A DNA stretch of 64,000 nucleotides from the NCBI GenBank assembly GCA_948567375.1, contig OX419756.1, positions 1,679,001 to 1,743,000 of the forward strand. The letters are read 5' to 3'. Made by a program: the position numbers and the translations under genes. Positions 9,966-20,530 of the stretch are shown in pieces. The notes beneath the pieces are model-generated. The model searched no databases, had not been told where the DNA came from, and worked only from the letters and a program-made list of their open reading frames with translations. Position 1 is the first letter of the stretch; every line of letters begins with the position of its first letter. The stretch comes from Lunularia cruciata. Lineage: Eukaryota > Streptophyta > Marchantiopsida > Lunulariales > Lunulariaceae.

Positions 9966-11053
9966 TGATTTAGGAATGGATAGTAAGTCCATCAACTTGC
10001 AGAAGACGTTTGTTAGAGAAGCATACAAAGAGACCCACAAGTCCTCAAACAATTTGTAAAGCTTGGTACAGACGGTACTTCAACCCTAGCATCAAGGTTT
10101 TGAAGTGAGCTGGTATGCTTCTAGCTAAAGTCGTCCTTCATGTTCTTCGATGAACACTACTTTAACACATATAAGACAAACTTTTATGTTAACAACCACC
10201 TACAGAGGTCGTCGCTACTGAAGAGGAGAAGATTGTACAGTACTTGCACATAAGCTGACGTGGATGTGACGGTATCGACTGCATGCACCTAATTGCAAAG
10301 TTCTACTGTACGCAGTTACTTGAGCGTGCACTTTCACCTGAGAGTAAGGCTGATCCCGCGCTAGCAGTTCTCGTAGGGTTTGCCGCGCAACACGATTCCC
10401 GCTTTAAAGTGATCGGCGGTGGACCCAATTTTATGAGATGTGTGATCGTGCGGTTCCAGATCGTTCATTATAAGCTTCGATTTGCGCGAAACCATATACG
10501 GGGAATCGCCTCGGGTGGAAACGACTAGGAAGAATACATTTACTCTAAAACCCCTCTACGTAGCCTGTCAAAGGCAACGGCATTGGTTTGGAAACCACTC
10601 AAACGTCAAACGTGGGGCTTCGCATAGTGACAGAACCCGGTAAATAGCGGAGATGGAATAGCAAGGCGACAGTACGCGCGAGTACATGTAGACTTGCCAT
10701 TTCAGCGTGGGCCAACGGTACTAGATTACTGTCTTCACTTCAGGTTAGTCTACTGAAAGTCACTTCAGGTTAGTCGGATGCTAAATCGACGATGCACGAA
10801 CAGGTAGAGGGGATAACGTGCACCGTGACGCGTGGATGCTTCTGTACTCTTTGGCAGTTTACCAAGTTGCCCTTGACCGGTTCTCGCTATGTTTGATTGC
10901 TTGTAAGCCAGATTCACACTGTGAGAAAACTCTTTGATCGGCAAATTTATCTATCCAAAACTGCTCGGAATCAGCACAGTACCTCCAGGTTTTTCCCGTC
11001 CTGTGTCAGCCGGGGTAAATTCTAACGTGGAGCCGTGCGTAATTCGCTACTGG
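9966..11053. other. Spacer without recognisable genes
   Basis: The base composition here is more balanced than in the AT-rich spacers and no retroelement protein is recognisable. One 81-codon frame (10283-10528) has no known motif. A 16-bp direct repeat TCACTTCAGGTTAGTC lies at 10735-10750 and 10760-10775, nine bases apart. This may be single-copy host DNA. Confidence 0.4.
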
Positions 11054-11074
11054 TGTATATCCTGGTGGGTAAAG

Positions 11075-11117
11075 AAAAAAGGCGACCGCGTAGGAAAAAT
11101 GAAGGATGGGAAGACCC
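11075..11117 (-). mobile_element. 43-bp severely truncated RLE-LINE insertion with 21-bp TSD
   Basis: The segment is the reverse complement of the family's extreme 3' tail (GGGTCTTCCCATCCTTC...CGCGGTCGCCTTTTTT). It is flanked by a perfect 21-bp direct repeat, TGTATATCCTGGTGGGTAAAG, at 11054-11074 and 11118-11138. That is the signature of target-primed reverse transcription that aborted almost at once, and it fixes the 3' end of the element at GGTCGCC plus a short T run. Confidence 0.9.
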
Positions 11118-11138
11118 TGTATATCCTGGTGGGTAAAG

Positions 11139-11876
11139 TAGGACCCGAAACCACAGGCTAGCGAAACGTGGATTTAACGTACGTTTTACAAGCAGAAGTC
11201 ATTTCTCTCAGGGCCGTGCGTGAAAGCACTTCTACTAGAAGCAGGCGGCCGAGCATTCGAGGAGCCGGTAACGGAGCCTGAGCATTGCTTTACAGAAGTG
11301 GCGCGTTTTCTTCAGTTCACTTTAGTCGAATGAGGACCACGTCCTTGTCCGGGCTAACTAGTGACCGTGTAACCACGCACGGTATTAAAGAACACACCTC
11401 AAAAGGGGAGACGAATAGACAACGCGTATTTATGACCATGTTTTTTAAGCGGGACGCGAATATACGAATCGTATTTATGTAGCGTCGCTACCGTAGCCAC
11501 GTTCAAGGAGACGGTGTGCAGCCATTCTAGAGGTACAGAAAACCACATAGAATATCCGCATAACCAGGGATTTGGACCACTAGGGTTTTACACCGAACCG
11601 GAATATACAAAGCAGAGAGTTCTCTCAGTTTCGGCGCACGAGATTGAATTAGCTGAGTGATCGTGCTACTACGGGTAGGGTTTGCAGCCGTGGAAGTAAC
11701 CTGGTACGGGGAATACAAGGTTCGCATCTCGCGCAAGGTATTGACGGCCGTACTTTCGCCGAAGCTCGAAATGGACGACTATCGAATCTCTTATAATACC
11801 TTCGTCCGATATAGTTACAACCTCCACGTTAATTGGAGGGAATACGTGGTTCAAGTAAGTATTTCCAACTTCCATA
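11139..11876. other. Spacer without recognisable genes
   Basis: No motif-bearing frame is visible. Together with 15648 onward it forms the pre-insertion target of LINE copy A. Small frames on both strands have no recognisable domain. Confidence 0.4.
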
Positions 11877-11892
11877 TGTAGTTAATATTTAA

Positions 11893-12377
11893 GGGGGGGG
11901 GGGGGGAGATGCGGGAGATGTGTGGAGATGTGTGGAGACGGGAGAGGAGAGGGAAGAGACGGGAGATAATTTTGATAATTCTTGAGTGGTCTTTAGCATG
12001 TAGCATTCGAGTGAATAGTCAATTTTATTTGTTTTTCAATTTCTGTTCCATTGGTACCTAGATTGAAGACTATGGAGAATGAAGTAGAAAGTTACAAATA
12101 TTTTTAGTTTTTTTAGGGTTGAGAGTGATCATTATACATTGAGAGTGATGGGTTGGAAATTTTCATTACTAATCTTTTGGTTTTCATGATTAAGTTTCAT
12201 GTGAATTTAATTTGAAAATTTTGGAGATAGAATTGAAAGTTATGAGAGTTTATAGATTTTAGAGTTTGGAGAGATTATTTCTTATGTGAGTTGGGATGTG
12301 AGAGGTTGTGGTTTTGTAGATATGGGGAGATATGGAGAGGAGTATCATGTGTTACTATCATTAATCTTGTGCTAGCC
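11893..12377 (+). other. 5' UTR of LINE copy A
   Basis: Fourteen consecutive G (11893-11906) open the element, then GA-rich sequence with short tandem GAGATGTGTG units to about 11968, then AT-rich leader to the first ATG followed by conserved protein (12378). An in-frame upstream ATG at 12291 would add 29 residues; I prefer 12378 because the recognisable domain starts just after it. Confidence 0.5.
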
Positions 12378-13180
12378 ATGGCTACACTTTCCCATGTTGG
12401 GTCGCTTAGAGCGGGTCGGGATACACCATGCCCGGTGTGTCACCAACGCTTTACCTCGCAAGGGGTAAAGACCCATGTGGGAACGATGCACAAGGACTAT
12501 GATTGGACCACTTGGGATGCTCACGTGAGACGAGCGACCACATCGACTGCCGTGACACTCGGGATTACATACGCTTCTTCTATACCTTCGTTGATCGCTC
12601 CAGGGATACCGACCAAGTCGTGGGAGTGGTTAGCTTCTCAAGCGGGTTGCATTTTGGGGTTATTTGAGACTAGTTTTCCATGTCCACGTCTATTCCATAG
12701 GCTTCCCCGCACACTCCATGATGAGGCTAGACAGGCTTTCGCCTACCACTGGATCGTTTGGCACGTGATCCCTTGGACAAGTTAGCATGGTTCCTATTCC
12801 TCCTACTCCCTCGATGGTGTCTTCGTTATGCTAGAGGGGGACGCGCGGGGCATAGAGAGGTGGCGGCTAGATTTTGTCGATTCCGACCGGAGGATTGAGC
12901 AGCACTTCAGGAGGAGTCTGTTAGGGCTACACGATTTAGGAGACAGGCATCGCCACAAGATACCATAGATTCCACTCGTTTACGACGATGTAGGACATTG
13001 GGTCAGGCGGGAGAGTTTAGTAGAGCAGCACGAGCGCTACACCCTTTATCTATAGCGAGTCCTACTGATGAGACCATCTCTTCCCTACGCTCATTGCATC
13101 CTATAGCAGTAGAGGGACTACCACTAGAGGTCTTAGATTATCAACTTGAGTAGCCTTTATGTCTTGATAGGTCACTATTT
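12378..13180 (+). pseudogene. LINE copy A: N-terminal C2H2 zinc-finger region
   Basis: The protein begins MATLSHVGSLRAGRDTP and contains one C2H2 finger, CPVCHQRFTSQGVKTHVGTMH (C-x2-C-x11-H-x4-H; residues about 17-37). In R2-type elements such a finger contacts target DNA. The frame is open to a stop at 12785, after which the reading passes through other frames with several stops (12900-13150), including the degraded linker towards RT. Target recognition is inferred from family knowledge. Confidence 0.8.
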
Positions 13181-14700
13181 GCACAAGCATTGTGCACTGC
13201 CCCTCACCTTTCCTCAGGAGGCTTGTCAAGGATGGTTTATGAGCACCTTAGAGATTGCTTCCAAGTAGATGATCCTTCTAGTGGTTTTACCGAGTTGTTT
13301 CAGGTGGCTGTAGCAATAGCGAGAGGAGACATTCCTATGTCTATTAGTCGGGTCTTAGGTGCTAGTCGACTTCTCGCGATTGAGAAGGACACGGGAGGCA
13401 TTAGACCGATTGCTGTTGGAGAGATCTTTTTGCGTTTGGTCAGCCGTACCATTGTCCTTCAGCATCGTTCTCACTTTTGACAGCACCTTAGTCCACATCA
13501 GTTTGGAGTAGCTACACCTAGAGGATGTGAGGCTATATCTCTAGGCATTAGAGCACTCCTAGATATCCATCCGGAGTGGGTCGTCCTACATGTGGATGTT
13601 GAGAATGCTTTTAATAGCATCTCACATGCTTCCATCTTTAGAGAGCTTAGGGAAGCTAGTGGATCCTTGGCGAGTCTCATTCCTTTTGTGCGGTCTTTTT
13701 ATGTCTCTCCTGCTTCCCTTTACTACCAGCATGGTGGTTCACAAAAGGGAGTCACCCTCTTGGAGTCAGCTGTTGGTACACGATAGGGTGATCCTTTGGG
13801 GGGGCCCTTATTTGCCATGGCTCACTTTAGAGCTCTCCTATCTACTACTTTGGCCATGCCAGGTTGTGTATTTCCCTCCTTGGCAAATGATATACACATC
13901 GTAGACCCTGTAGATCAGATTAGGCAGGCCTTTGACTACTTGACTACCAAGCTACATCTAGTAGGCTTGAGAGTCAAGGTGTCAAAGTGTAGGGCATGGT
14001 CCCCTTTAGGTATCCCTCCCCACCTTGAGCTTCCAGAGGGGTGTATCACATCCACAGATGGACTTCATGTTCTTGGAGTGCCAGTAGGATCGAAGGATTT
14101 TGTCACATGCTTCTTGGATGCTGCCCTTGCAGAGGATGTTCTCCATGTGGATGACCTTCCATTACTAGGAGATCCACAGGTGGCATTTGGTATACTCTCT
14201 TCCAGTATTGCTCGTCGACCATCCTACCTCATCCGTACAGTTCCCCCCTCACCATCCTTCCTATCACGTCTGAGAGCATTTGATAGGAGGATTATGGGAG
14301 TCTTTGGTGATATTATTGGACCAGGGACTTTTGAGTGTGTGACAAGGGATTTGGCACCTAGACAGACGGCTCTACCAATCTCATGTGGTGGGGTTGGCTT
14401 GCTTTCTATGGAGGAGATGGCACCTATAGCATTTTTGGGTAGTTGTGCTCTCTCGGCACCCCTACTTGCCTCTCGTTTTGTGGTTGCTGGTAGGCCGGTT
14501 TTGGAGACTTATGTGACAGAGGTGGAGGGAGGACCTTTTTCTCTCCATGTGTTATTGCGGCAGACGAGAGATAGTCTATCCTCACGAGCACAAGAGGGTT
14601 TTCCATCGTTTGCTTCACTATCGTCAGATTGGACTAGAGGTCTACAGTCTTCCTTGATGGAGCAACAATGTGAGCATACGCTACATTCTCTCTTAGTTGA
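13181..14700 (+). pseudogene. LINE copy A: reverse transcriptase
   Basis: Conserved RT blocks run in order: GASRLLAIEKDTGGIRPIAV, HQFGVATPRGCEA, LHVDVENAFNSISH (first catalytic Asp), GDPLGGPLFAMA, then the active-site box SLANDIHIV where LINEs have (Y/F)ADD: the AAT codon at 13886-13888 replaces the first catalytic Asp of that pair with Asn. LGVPVGS and the thumb region follow. Stops at 13478 and 13783 and a shift near 13790 interrupt it. The enzyme would copy element RNA at the nicked target; this copy cannot. Confidence 0.88.
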
Positions 14701-15545
14701 CTCGTCCATTCCTCAGGCAACCTAGAGCACGTCTACGCTCTTGCTCGGGCAATGGTGCAGGCTTGTGGATCCTAGCTCGACCATGCATTAGGGCTTTCCG
14801 ACTCGCACCGGCTACTTTCTCTACAGCGATGAGGTTTCGCCTAGGTTTGGTCCACCCATCTACATCTTCACTACTCACTTGTGAGTGTGGTTCCACACTA
14901 GATGCAACGGCGGTCCACATGACATGGTGTCCTTTTGGAGGACAGAGGATAGCTACACATGATGCCATTAGAGACATAGTGTTTGCTATGGCACGAGAGA
15001 GTGGATACTTAGCTTGGAGGGAGCGTTCGTATGCGTTGCAGACGACACGTGTCAGGGCAGACTTATACTTGGTCCGAGATGATCAGGTGACAGTAGCGGA
15101 TGTCGTGGTCATGGACCCTACGCGGGATACAATTTCGGAGGGAGTGATTACCCATCCCCCTGGATGGGCGGCGAGTGCAGCAGCAGGTCGCAAGGTCTCC
15201 AAGTATAGGGGCATGCAGCGAGGTCACCTCTTTGTTCCTCTAGCCTTGGAGTTATATGGAGCGATGGACACGGCATTTGACACATTTGTTAGGGAGTGCG
15301 CAAGAGCTTATCATGTTAGGCGTCAGGGGGTACCACTCTCACTCTCATACTTTGTTGCTTACTTTAGACAGCGTGTGTCCATTGCTCTACAGAGGGCAGT
15401 GGCTGGTGCAATCCATAGGAGAGCAATCACATTAGGTGATGTTTCTTCGGATGCTCCAGTTGTGTGTAGACCGTACGACTTGCATAGCTCGGATATCTTA
15501 GGTGCGGTAGGACAGATTTCTCATACAGACTCTATTGGGGCTTAA
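14697..15545 (+). CDS. LINE copy A: CCHC motif and restriction-like endonuclease
   Basis: An open frame of 282 codons carries a C-x1-C-x9-H-x3-C motif (C62, C64, H74, C78; CECGSTLDATAVHMTWC), followed by the restriction-like endonuclease core: RVRADLYLV (D122), then VTVADVVVMD (D135), and HPPGWAASAAAGRKVSKY. This CCHC plus PD-(D/E)xK-type arrangement at the C-terminus is diagnostic for RLE LINEs. The domain nicks the target to prime reverse transcription. It joins RT through a frame change near 14700, so this part is intact but not expressible as the full protein. Copy C preserves the same motifs. Confidence 0.82.
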   Translation: MTRPFLRQPRARLRSCSGNGAGLWILARPCIRAFRLAPATFSTAMRFRLGLVHPSTSSLLTCECGSTLDATAVHMTWCPFGGQRIATHDAIRDIVFAMARESGYLAWRERSYALQTTRVRADLYLVRDDQVTVADVVVMDPTRDTISEGVITHPPGWAASAAAGRKVSKYRGMQRGHLFVPLALELYGAMDTAFDTFVRECARAYHVRRQGVPLSLSYFVAYFRQRVSIALQRAVAGAIHRRAITLGDVSSDAPVVCRPYDLHSSDILGAVGQISHTDSIGA

Positions 15546-15635
15546 CCCCATGTTACCTTTTTTGTCTCTCCCTTGTACGGCTTGATGGGGTCTTCTCATC
15601 CTTCATTTTTCCTACGCGGTCGCCTTTTTTTCCTC
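15546..15635 (+). other. 3' tail of LINE copy A
   Basis: After the stop the conserved tail reads cccttgtacggcttgatggg, gtcttctcatccttc, then cgcggtcgcc and a T run. The same tail occurs in copies B, C, D, at 18112-18225, and alone at 11075-11117, so it is probably the RT recognition structure. There is no poly(A); the end is T-rich. Confidence 0.8.
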
Positions 15636-15647
15636 TGTAGTTAATAT

Positions 15648-18109
15648 AAATATTAAATAAGAACAGCTTATATAGTTTTTACTTACGTATACGTGGAGAG
15701 GGTCCACCGAGTTGGACTCTCTACTCGACTAGGATTGTGTTTTGATCTATCCAAGGTTGAAAAATAAACAATTCCCTGCTTCATGTAAATTTTGCTATAC
15801 ATATTGCAAGAATTATTTAGAAGTTTCTTTTGGCAATTTTGTAGATAATATTTATGTTATTTTTTGCGTAGTTTTTAATTAAAAAATTAAAAAATATAAA
15901 TAATTATTATTATCTATATTAATCTTATGTATCAGAAGGATGATATCTTTTGACTTATCTTAACATTTGTATCTTAATTCAAATTTTTTTTGGAATCATA
16001 TCTGGACTTTCCTTCAGCAAGACCAACTTCCTAACTGAGCGATCAGTAGTTATATACTTTCCTTGGTGAAGTATTATTTATGTTAGTTGTATATTTGATT
16101 TTCATTCGCAAGTATGTCGAAAGATATGTAACGTTTACTCTACAACCAAGTGGGAGCATTTACATGATCTTTTGTGTAATGACATTTTATTGAATATTTC
16201 CACTTATTGTGTTAGATCATTCCTCAATACTGTAGAGAAAGTGGATACTGGAAAGGAAAATATTTTCATTTTATTAGTGCTCAAATGAGTTTAATATTCA
16301 TCTACTTAGGGAGTCAAAATACAAATGTTTTATTGGGTATTCGTTTTCCAACATGAATGTCACCAATCTTTCTTACTTAAGTCACGTGTTTCATTTGCCC
16401 CTTTAAGAAATTTCTGTTCCAAGTTTTTGAACACCATAGCCTGTGGGATACAAACCTAAATGCGAGATTAACTTCAATGTCATTTGTGAAGTTATGTAAG
16501 TATTTCTGCAAAACACGACACTTCTTGTAAAGATATATATCGAATATTCTCAAGAATCTGAACTTGCATATATAATAACATGTTGTCCGCATTACTCAGT
16601 GGGAGAAACTTTTACGACGCTCAAGACGATTCAGAAACTAGCAGGTCAAGTCGGTGGAGTTTGGGATGATACGACAAGCATTATTTCTGGTAGGTGGGTA
16701 TTGTACACACATTCCTAGCGCATCCGTAAGAGTACAGATCTGTGGACATGATTGTGTGCATTCAGAACAGAAGTATTACATACAGTAGTGCGAGATTATG
16801 GCACACTCCAGTTTGGCCAAGGACACGTATCGGTGAAACAGGGATGGCGACTCTGTCTACGCTGCACCATCCACGAGCAGTCACGTGATCTGGACACGCG
16901 TCGGCCTGCATGGTATTTGACCTGAAGTGTCCTGAGTTCTTCGAATTCTAGTCAGAGATAGAGACTCCTGATGCTGCTTAAGGAACTTCTCCACCTCCGT
17001 TCCATCCAGGGAAACCTGCACAGTTCTCCCAGGGTCATCCTTCCTTTGGGGTGGCCAGAAGGAGCTTTAATTTGAGCCCAGAAACCTTCGTCCTCTTTTG
17101 GCAACGTAAGTCGCAACGTCTCTTCCTGTCAGTTTTGTCCTAGTCTTCGAAAGAGACAACGCGTTCTTCGATTTGAAACCTCGAGCCTGTTGCTGGCAGC
17201 TGCGCGATGAGCGTAGCAGTTAGATAAGGTATGAATCATATCATGTGCTCTCCTTCCTATTGTCTGATTAAAAAAATCCAGAAACGGTCTCCTGGGCCAG
17301 TCATGAGTTGATTAACGTACTCGATCACGCATTCAGAAATGGTGATCTACGGTAGCGCTTGCAGTTGAGAGGAGGTGAATGAGTATAACCGAGAAGAAAT
17401 TGACGACAAGCTCATACGCAGCAAGTGGGGAATGAGGAGCGTAGGAAACTTCTTCTCATGCCGCTGTGACAAGGTACCGTAAACCTACCTGCAGCACTAT
17501 AAATACGTCGGACCAAGTAAATGCGGAATGAATCACGCACTGTGCATACAATGTTAGCGCTTAGCAGGGAGAAAGAGGGGCTTTCGTTCCGATTGCAATT
17601 ACCTAAGCTTTGTTTTCCATGGTACGACGGCCAGATCTTACGCGTATGTGGGCTCTCAGCGCGAGCAGTGCCAGCCGACAGGATAATGGCCGGGGGACAG
17701 GATGAGCATGACCGGATATTCCCGACCGCTTCATGGCCATGCTAGACATGACGGTCATACATACCCACATGTAGCAAATGCCTTTAAGAGTTCACTTTAG
17801 TCCAAAAGCATTTTCTCTGCTCGACTTTGCATGGTCATATTTGTCGCACCTGGCACAGGGTCATTTACTTTCCTGACTGGCAGTTCCTCTCAAACATCGC
17901 GACCATGCGCCTGGGTCCGTGACTGCCACGGCTAGGCCATGCGTAGGCGAATGTGGCTGCCACATGGCCAACCCGTCCCGGTGCCGGTCACACTTGCAAC
18001 TCAACTGATGGCAGCCCGCTGTGGACACATGTGACCAAGATGAATAAATGTGACAAGTACATAAAATTTTATGACGGCGCATTTCGTATGTTTGACATTC
18101 GATATGAAT
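15648..18109. other. Spacer: AT-rich, then a more GC-balanced stretch
   Basis: 15648-16600 is AT-rich with no motif. About 16600-18100 is GC-balanced and non-repetitive within the window; short frames (for example 17521-17745) show no known domain. No RNA gene recognised. Confidence 0.4.
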
Positions 18110-18111
18110 GT

Positions 18112-18225
18112 CTCTATGTGCATTGGGGCCTAACTCCATTTGACCTTTTTCCTCTTTCCCTTGTACGGATTGATGGGTCCTTTCCATCCTTCGTGTTCTC
18201 TACGCGGTCGTCTTTTTCTCTATAT
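18112..18225 (+). mobile_element. Truncated RLE-LINE tail
   Basis: The sequence from cattggggcctaactcc to ctacgcggtcgtctttt matches the 3' end of copy A at about 70-80% by eye. Imperfect flanking repeats (tctctatgtgcatt and tctctatatatgcatt) look like a target-site duplication. A second, weaker tail match (ccttgtacgggcttggtggagtcttccc) lies at 18682-18712. Confidence 0.7.
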
Positions 18226-19459
18226 ATGCATTATCATCATATCTATATATGGTAGGGCCTAATAACAATATAGAGAAAACCAAAACTCATTCGAAAAACA
18301 CAAAGTTAATCAACATGTGCACAATCTTTAGTAAATCAAACTGTTGCAGGATACTGGTGCGTTACATCAATTTACGTGTTAGTGTGTTCTGTAAACTTGC
18401 TAAACTGGGTTTGCGCAGTTGGACTATAGATCGGTTCGCACTATCGGAATTTTAGCACCTTGTTTTGCAAAGCACGGTGTAGCCGTGTAAGTTATGGTTC
18501 GTATTTATTTTGTCGAAGGCCTTCTTAACAGCGAACTTAAGGAACCGATTTGTGGCGCCCCCGAATTGCTTGTAAGTATAGAAGATCGACACGCTCGTAG
18601 AGGTTGCAGTTGGTGTGTTCCGCATGGATTCACACGTATAATTTGTAGTGCAGTCCCATGAAATGCAGAGATAGAGTTAACCTATCCTTGTACGGGCTTG
18701 GTGGAGTCTTCCCACCACCCCATCGACAAATATCCCGTCTTGTCTTTTGCCCACATCGTTGTATAGATAAATAATTTAGGATTAAAATATGTAAAGTCCT
18801 GGATAACTAAATGAAGAGTGACCTTACACCACATGACTGAAATTTAAAGTATTCTGAACATATGGTAAACACAATGTAGATATTTTATACGTTTAACTGA
18901 CCTTAGGAGTGAATGAAACACAGTTGTAACTTCCTGTAAAATAGGTCGGACGATCATGCTTGGACTAGATCTTGCTTCTTATTCCTACAAGAAGGTAACT
19001 AAGTTAAACCACGACTATTTGTTCAACTAAAGATATACAAGGAACAACAAACACTCAGAATTTGTTTCCTTCTGTAGAACAGAAGAAAGGAAACAAAAAG
19101 ATAAAATTGTTTCCTTCTGTAAAAACAGTTAACCTAGGATGTGAAATTTACAATCCACCATAGTACTCATGCGACGCGATAGATTGACAGCGGTGCACTG
19201 ATTCTCCTATGGACCACGTACTCTTCTCCTTTAACTCTCACGTGTCCACAAAATTTATTCCAAATCATGGGCCTTGTCCGTCTAGAAGTATACCTACAGT
19301 ACGAAAAATGGCAGGGGGTCCTTGTTTACGCAGAGATGGGTTCAAAGGTACTCTAATTTTGGCACTTGATTTAACGGCATTCCAAGTTTGTAGAAAGAAT
19401 TAACTGTACCGTGTGGCTGGATGTGGGTTTCGTCGGGCTGCCGTGGTCTCAAATAATCG
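18226..19459. other. AT-rich spacer
   Basis: Besides the short LINE-tail match at 18682-18712 no gene or repeat family is recognisable. A small local duplication of ttgtttccttctgtaaaac-like sequence occurs near 19063 and 19108. Confidence 0.35.
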
Positions 19460-19495
19460 GATAATTAGATTGATAATTAGATTGGATAATTAGAT
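19460..19495 (+). repeat. Three tandem copies of the target site of LINE copy C
   Basis: GATAATTAGATT occurs at 19460-19471, again at 19472-19483, and as GATAATTAGAT at 19485-19495. The same 12-mer flanks the other side of the LINE at 20519-20530. The left target-site duplicate has thus been multiplied. Confidence 0.75.
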
Positions 19496-19504
19496 AATTA
19501 AATC

Positions 19505-20518
19505 ATTATCGTCAAATTGAACTAGAGGTCTATAGTCTTCCTTGATGGAGCGACAATGTGAACATACGCTACATTCTCTCTTAGTCGATTCGTCCATTCC
19601 TCAAGCTACTAGAGAGCGTCTACACTCTTGCTCCGGCAAGGATGCAGGCTCGTGTATCCTAGCTCGACCATGCATTAGGGCTTTCCGACTCGCACCGGCT
19701 ACTTTCTCTACAGCGATGAGATTTCGCCTAGGTTTGGTCCACCCATCTGCATCTTCACTACTCACTTGTGAGTGTGGTTCTACACTAGATGCAGCGGCGG
19801 TCCACATGACACGGTGTCCTTTTGGAGGACAGAGGATAGCTACCCATGATGCCATTAGAGACATAGTGTTTGCTATGGCACGAGAGAGTGGATACTTGGC
19901 TTGGAGTGAGCGTTCATATGCATTGCAGACGACACGTGTTAGAGCAGACTTATACTTGGTCCGAGATGATCAGGTGACAGTAGCGGATGTCGTGGTCACG
20001 GACCCTACGCGGGATACAGTTTCGGAGGGAGTGATTACCCATCCTCTTGGATGGGCGGTGAGTGCAACAGCAGGTCGCAAGGTCTCCAAGTATAGGGGCA
20101 TGCAGCGAGGTCACCTCTTTGTTCCTCTAGCCTTGGAGTTATATGGAGCGATGGACATGGCATTTGACACATTTGTCAGGGAGTGCACGAGAGCTTATCA
20201 TGTTAGGCGTCAGCGGGTACCACTCTCACTCTCATACTTTGCAGCATATTTTAGACAACGTGTGTCCATTGCTCTATAGAGGGCATTGGTTGGTGCAATC
20301 CATAGGAGATCAATCACATTAGGTGATGTTTCTTCGGATGCTCCAGTTGTGTGTAGACCATACGACTTGCATAGCTCGGATATCTTAGGTGCGGTAGGGC
20401 AGATTTCTCATACAGACTCTATTGGGGCTTAGCTCCATGTTACCTTTTTTGTCTCTCCCATGTACGGCTTGATGGGGTCTTCCCATCCTTCATTTTTCCT
20501 ACGCGGTCGCCTTTTCTC
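19505..20518 (+). mobile_element. Young RLE-LINE copy C, 5'-truncated
   Basis: Copy C aligns with copy A from about 14620 to the 3' end with very few differences, so it is the youngest pair in the window. Its long frame (19542-20279) carries the CCHC motif (CECGSTLDAAAVHMTRC), VRADLYLV and VTVADVVV endonuclease motifs, and unlike copy A is not frameshifted at the RT-to-endonuclease junction. It ends at a TAG (20277-20279) where copy A has CAG, and the same frame then continues to 20431. The tail ends CGGTCGCCTTTT. Target duplicate GATAATTAGATT on both sides. Confidence 0.9.
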
Positions 20519-20530
20519 GATAATTAGATT

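Larger units (their letters stand above)
11889..15635 (+). mobile_element. RLE-LINE (R2-like non-LTR retrotransposon) copy A, near full length
   Basis: The copy is flanked by a 12-bp target-site duplication TGTAGTTAATAT (11877-11888 and 15636-15647). It begins with a run of 14 G and a purine-rich 5' UTR and codes for one protein with N-terminal C2H2 zinc finger, reverse transcriptase, CCHC motif and restriction-like endonuclease, ending in a structured 3' tail with a T-rich end. This domain order is that of the RLE-encoding LINE group (R2/R4/NeSL/HERO/Utopia-like), not of plant L1 or RTE. Several stops, frameshifts and a mutated RT active site make it inactive. Confidence 0.88.

Noticed and set aside
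10283-10528. Possible host protein of 81 residues
   Set aside because: No recognisable domain, no gene structure visible; kept only as a remark in the spacer.
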